Shown here piece after piece: positions 4,438 through 6,062 of a stretch of DNA of 6,062 nt. Every line of letters begins with the position of its first letter. The stretch's first letter is position 1. This DNA is from an uncultured Pseudobdellovibrionaceae bacterium. Its GTDB lineage: Bacteria; Bdellovibrionota; Bdellovibrionia; Bdellovibrionales; JAMPXM01. The stretch spans positions 1-6,062 of the forward strand of contig CAKQVW010000186.1 of assembly GCA_934277865.1 (NCBI GenBank), given 5' to 3'. The notes under the pieces are model-generated. The model was not told where the DNA came from and made no database searches. It saw only the letters and a program-made list of their open reading frames with translations. Both the position numbers and the translations under genes were made by a program.

Positions 4438-6062
4438 GCCGAATCTGGTCCGTGGCGGTGGATGCACCGCTAGGCCCCTTGCACTATGCGATTCCAGACT
4501 CCCTTGCATCGGAAACGCTGAAGCCAGGTACGTCCGTAAAGGTCCCGCTTGGCGCGCGAAAAATTCCAGGCGTTTTGCTTGAGGCCAGCGAAACGGCGCC
4601 CGAAGGAGTGCGACTTCGAGAAATCCTCGGCCTCTTCGAAGAACGCCCGGTCATCGACGAGGCCTCTTTAGAGTGGCTGAGATGGTTAGCCAAGTATTAC
4701 GCCTATCCAATTGGCCCCACGCTGCAGCTGATGTTCCCTCCACTGGATAAATCGGGCGGACGAAAAAAGGCGCGCAAAGCACCGCTGATCCAGGCCGACA
4801 TGTCACAAGGAACGGATCACTCGGTCGCGCTCACCAAGGACCAAACCGACGTGGTCAATACGATTGCCGCGACTCCGGGGTTTCAAACCCACCTGCTGTA
4901 CGGGGTGACGGGCTCTGGCAAAACAGAAGTTTACATGGAGCTCATCGCTCGTGTGGCCGAGCGAGGTGAACAGGCCCTTGTCCTCGTTCCCGAAATTTCG
5001 CTCACACCGCAGCTGATTCAACGCTTTGCTCGGCGATTCGGAGAAAAGATCGCGGTGATCCACTCTCATCTCACGCCGCGGGAAAAAACCGACAACTGGT
5101 GGGCCGCCCACCAGGGTGAAAAACCCATCCTCATTGGTGCAAGATCCGCCTTGTTTTGTCCGCTGCAAAAGCTCGGCATCATCGTGATCGACGAAGAACA
5201 CGAATCCAGTTTCAAGCAAGATGAGTCGCTTCGTTACCACGCTCGCGATGCGGCCGTGATGTTGGCGAAGATGCGAAAGATTCCCATCGTACTGGGTTCG
5301 GCGACACCGAGCCTCGAGTCGTGGCAGAACGCAAAACTTGGAAGATACCACCTGCATCGGCTGCCTTCACGTATTCACAGTGGCGGACTTCCCCGCATCG
5401 ACGTCATCGATCTTCGCGAAACGCGCGATCAAGAAAAACAGTCTGGCCGAGACGACTCTCGTCCGTTCTGGCTTTCAAAGGAGCTTCATCTCGCGCTTGG
5501 CGAAACGCTTGATCGCGGCGAACAAGCCGCGCTGTTTCTGAACAGACGTGGTATCGCACAATCTGTCATTTGCCCGTCCTGCGGTCATTCCTCGGAATGT
5601 CCAAATTGCGAGGTCGCCCTGACACTTCACGGTCGATCACATCTTGTGTGTCACTACTGCGACTACCATGAATCGCTGAAAGAGGTGTGCAGCCACTGCA
5701 ACACCGGCGAGCCCAAGCCGCTTGGCCTAGGAACCGAGAAAATCGAGCGCGACTTGGAAAACCTCTTTCCCAACGCACGCACGGTGCGCATGGACCGCGA
5801 CGAAATTCAGTCTCGCGAAGATCTCGAAGAGGCCATCGCGAAAATTGAAAATCGCGAAGCCGATATCCTTATCGGCACACAGATGATCGCAAAGGGTCTC
5901 GACTTTCCGGGGCTCACGTTAGTTGGGCTCGTCATGGCCGACATTGCATTTAATCTTCCAGATTTCCGCGCCTCCGAGCGCGCCTTCCAGCTTCTCACAC
6001 AGGTGGCGGGCCGATCGGGCCGACATCTGAAAGACCGATCCGGCCATGTCGTGCTGCAGACC
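4434..6062 (+). CDS. priA: Primosomal protein N', replication-restart helicase PriA (3' end outside the window)
   Basis: PriA recognises stalled or recombination-made forks, unwinds DNA 3' to 5' and starts reloading of the replicative helicase. The window holds 543 codons, open to the right edge, about three quarters of a typical 730-residue PriA. The N-terminal DNA-binding part contains the GTSVKVPLGARKIPG region (32-46). The helicase motifs follow in order: Walker A VTGSGKTE (158-165), VPEISLTPQ (185-193), the DEEH box (253-256) followed by the HESSFKQDE loop, and LGSATPS (287-293). LFLNRRG is at 367-373. Eight zinc cysteines sit at 380, 383, 389, 392, 406, 409, 419 and 422. GTEKIE starts at 433, GTQMIAKGLDFP at 481 and QVAGRSGR at 523-530. 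The start is GTG at 4434, overlapping the previous stop as GTGA, with GAGG five to six bases upstream. Nothing is missing from the visible part, so the gene looks intact and functional. Confidence 0.97.
   Translation, partial: MSRIWSVAVDAPLGPLHYAIPDSLASETLKPGTSVKVPLGARKIPGVLLEASETAPEGVRLREILGLFEERPVIDEASLEWLRWLAKYYAYPIGPTLQLMFPPLDKSGGRKKARKAPLIQADMSQGTDHSVALTKDQTDVVNTIAATPGFQTHLLYGVTGSGKTEVYMELIARVAERGEQALVLVPEISLTPQLIQRFARRFGEKIAVIHSHLTPREKTDNWWAAHQGEKPILIGARSALFCPLQKLGIIVIDEEHESSFKQDESLRYHARDAAVMLAKMRKIPIVLGSATPSLESWQNAKLGRYHLHRLPSRIHSGGLPRIDVIDLRETRDQEKQSGRDDSRPFWLSKELHLALGETLDRGEQAALFLNRRGIAQSVICPSCGHSSECPNCEVALTLHGRSHLVCHYCDYHESLKEVCSHCNTGEPKPLGLGTEKIERDLENLFPNARTVRMDRDEIQSREDLEEAIAKIENREADILIGTQMIAKGLDFPGLTLVGLVMADIAFNLPDFRASERAFQLLTQVAGRSGRHLKDRSGHVVLQT

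Noticed and set aside
4803..5357. Minus-strand open frame of 184 codons inside priA
   Set aside because: It lies opposite conserved helicase motifs of PriA and has no recognisable features; it is a shadow of the real frame.

Overview
The window is a compact stretch of bacterial chromosome with six protein genes arranged divergently around a 174-base gap at 2393-2566. The housekeeping genes (galU, priA), the secreted proteins and the motif Phe-Gln-Asn-Cys-Ser at the end of one signal peptide suggest a Gram-negative predatory-type bacterium of the Bdellovibrionota. That motif is one I recall as frequent in Bdellovibrio lipoproteins. The assignment is an inference from style and content, with no marker gene to prove it. 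I see no mobile element, CRISPR array, tRNA or rRNA.

Left arm, minus strand (read from 2392 down to 12): a 400-residue cysteine-rich putative lipoprotein, then a 97-base gap that is almost entirely foldable as RNA, then a roughly 304-residue putative outer-membrane beta-barrel protein, then, 31 bases further on, a 42-residue very basic protein. The spacing fits one transcript, but the structured gap may set the relative expression of the first and second genes. Both downstream starts lie in or against a hairpin.

Right arm, plus strand (2567 to the window end): galU, an exported protein of unknown function with a possible LolA-like fold, and priA. The three genes overlap by 4 bases at each junction (ATGA, then GTGA), so they are almost certainly one translationally coupled operon. 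GalU makes UDP-glucose for envelope polysaccharides and PriA restarts stalled replication forks. The exported middle gene has no obvious link to either. priA runs off the right edge after 543 codons.

The part least explained by ordinary genes is the 1087-1187 leader: a hairpin, a three-way junction closed by a 13-base-pair stem, and a hairpin touching the start codon. Two G-U pairs form only in the minus-strand transcript, which points to function as minus-strand RNA. A second oddity is a coding-like reading frame just upstream of galU, in the same frame and broken by two TGA codons. I do not see a clear new multi-gene system here.
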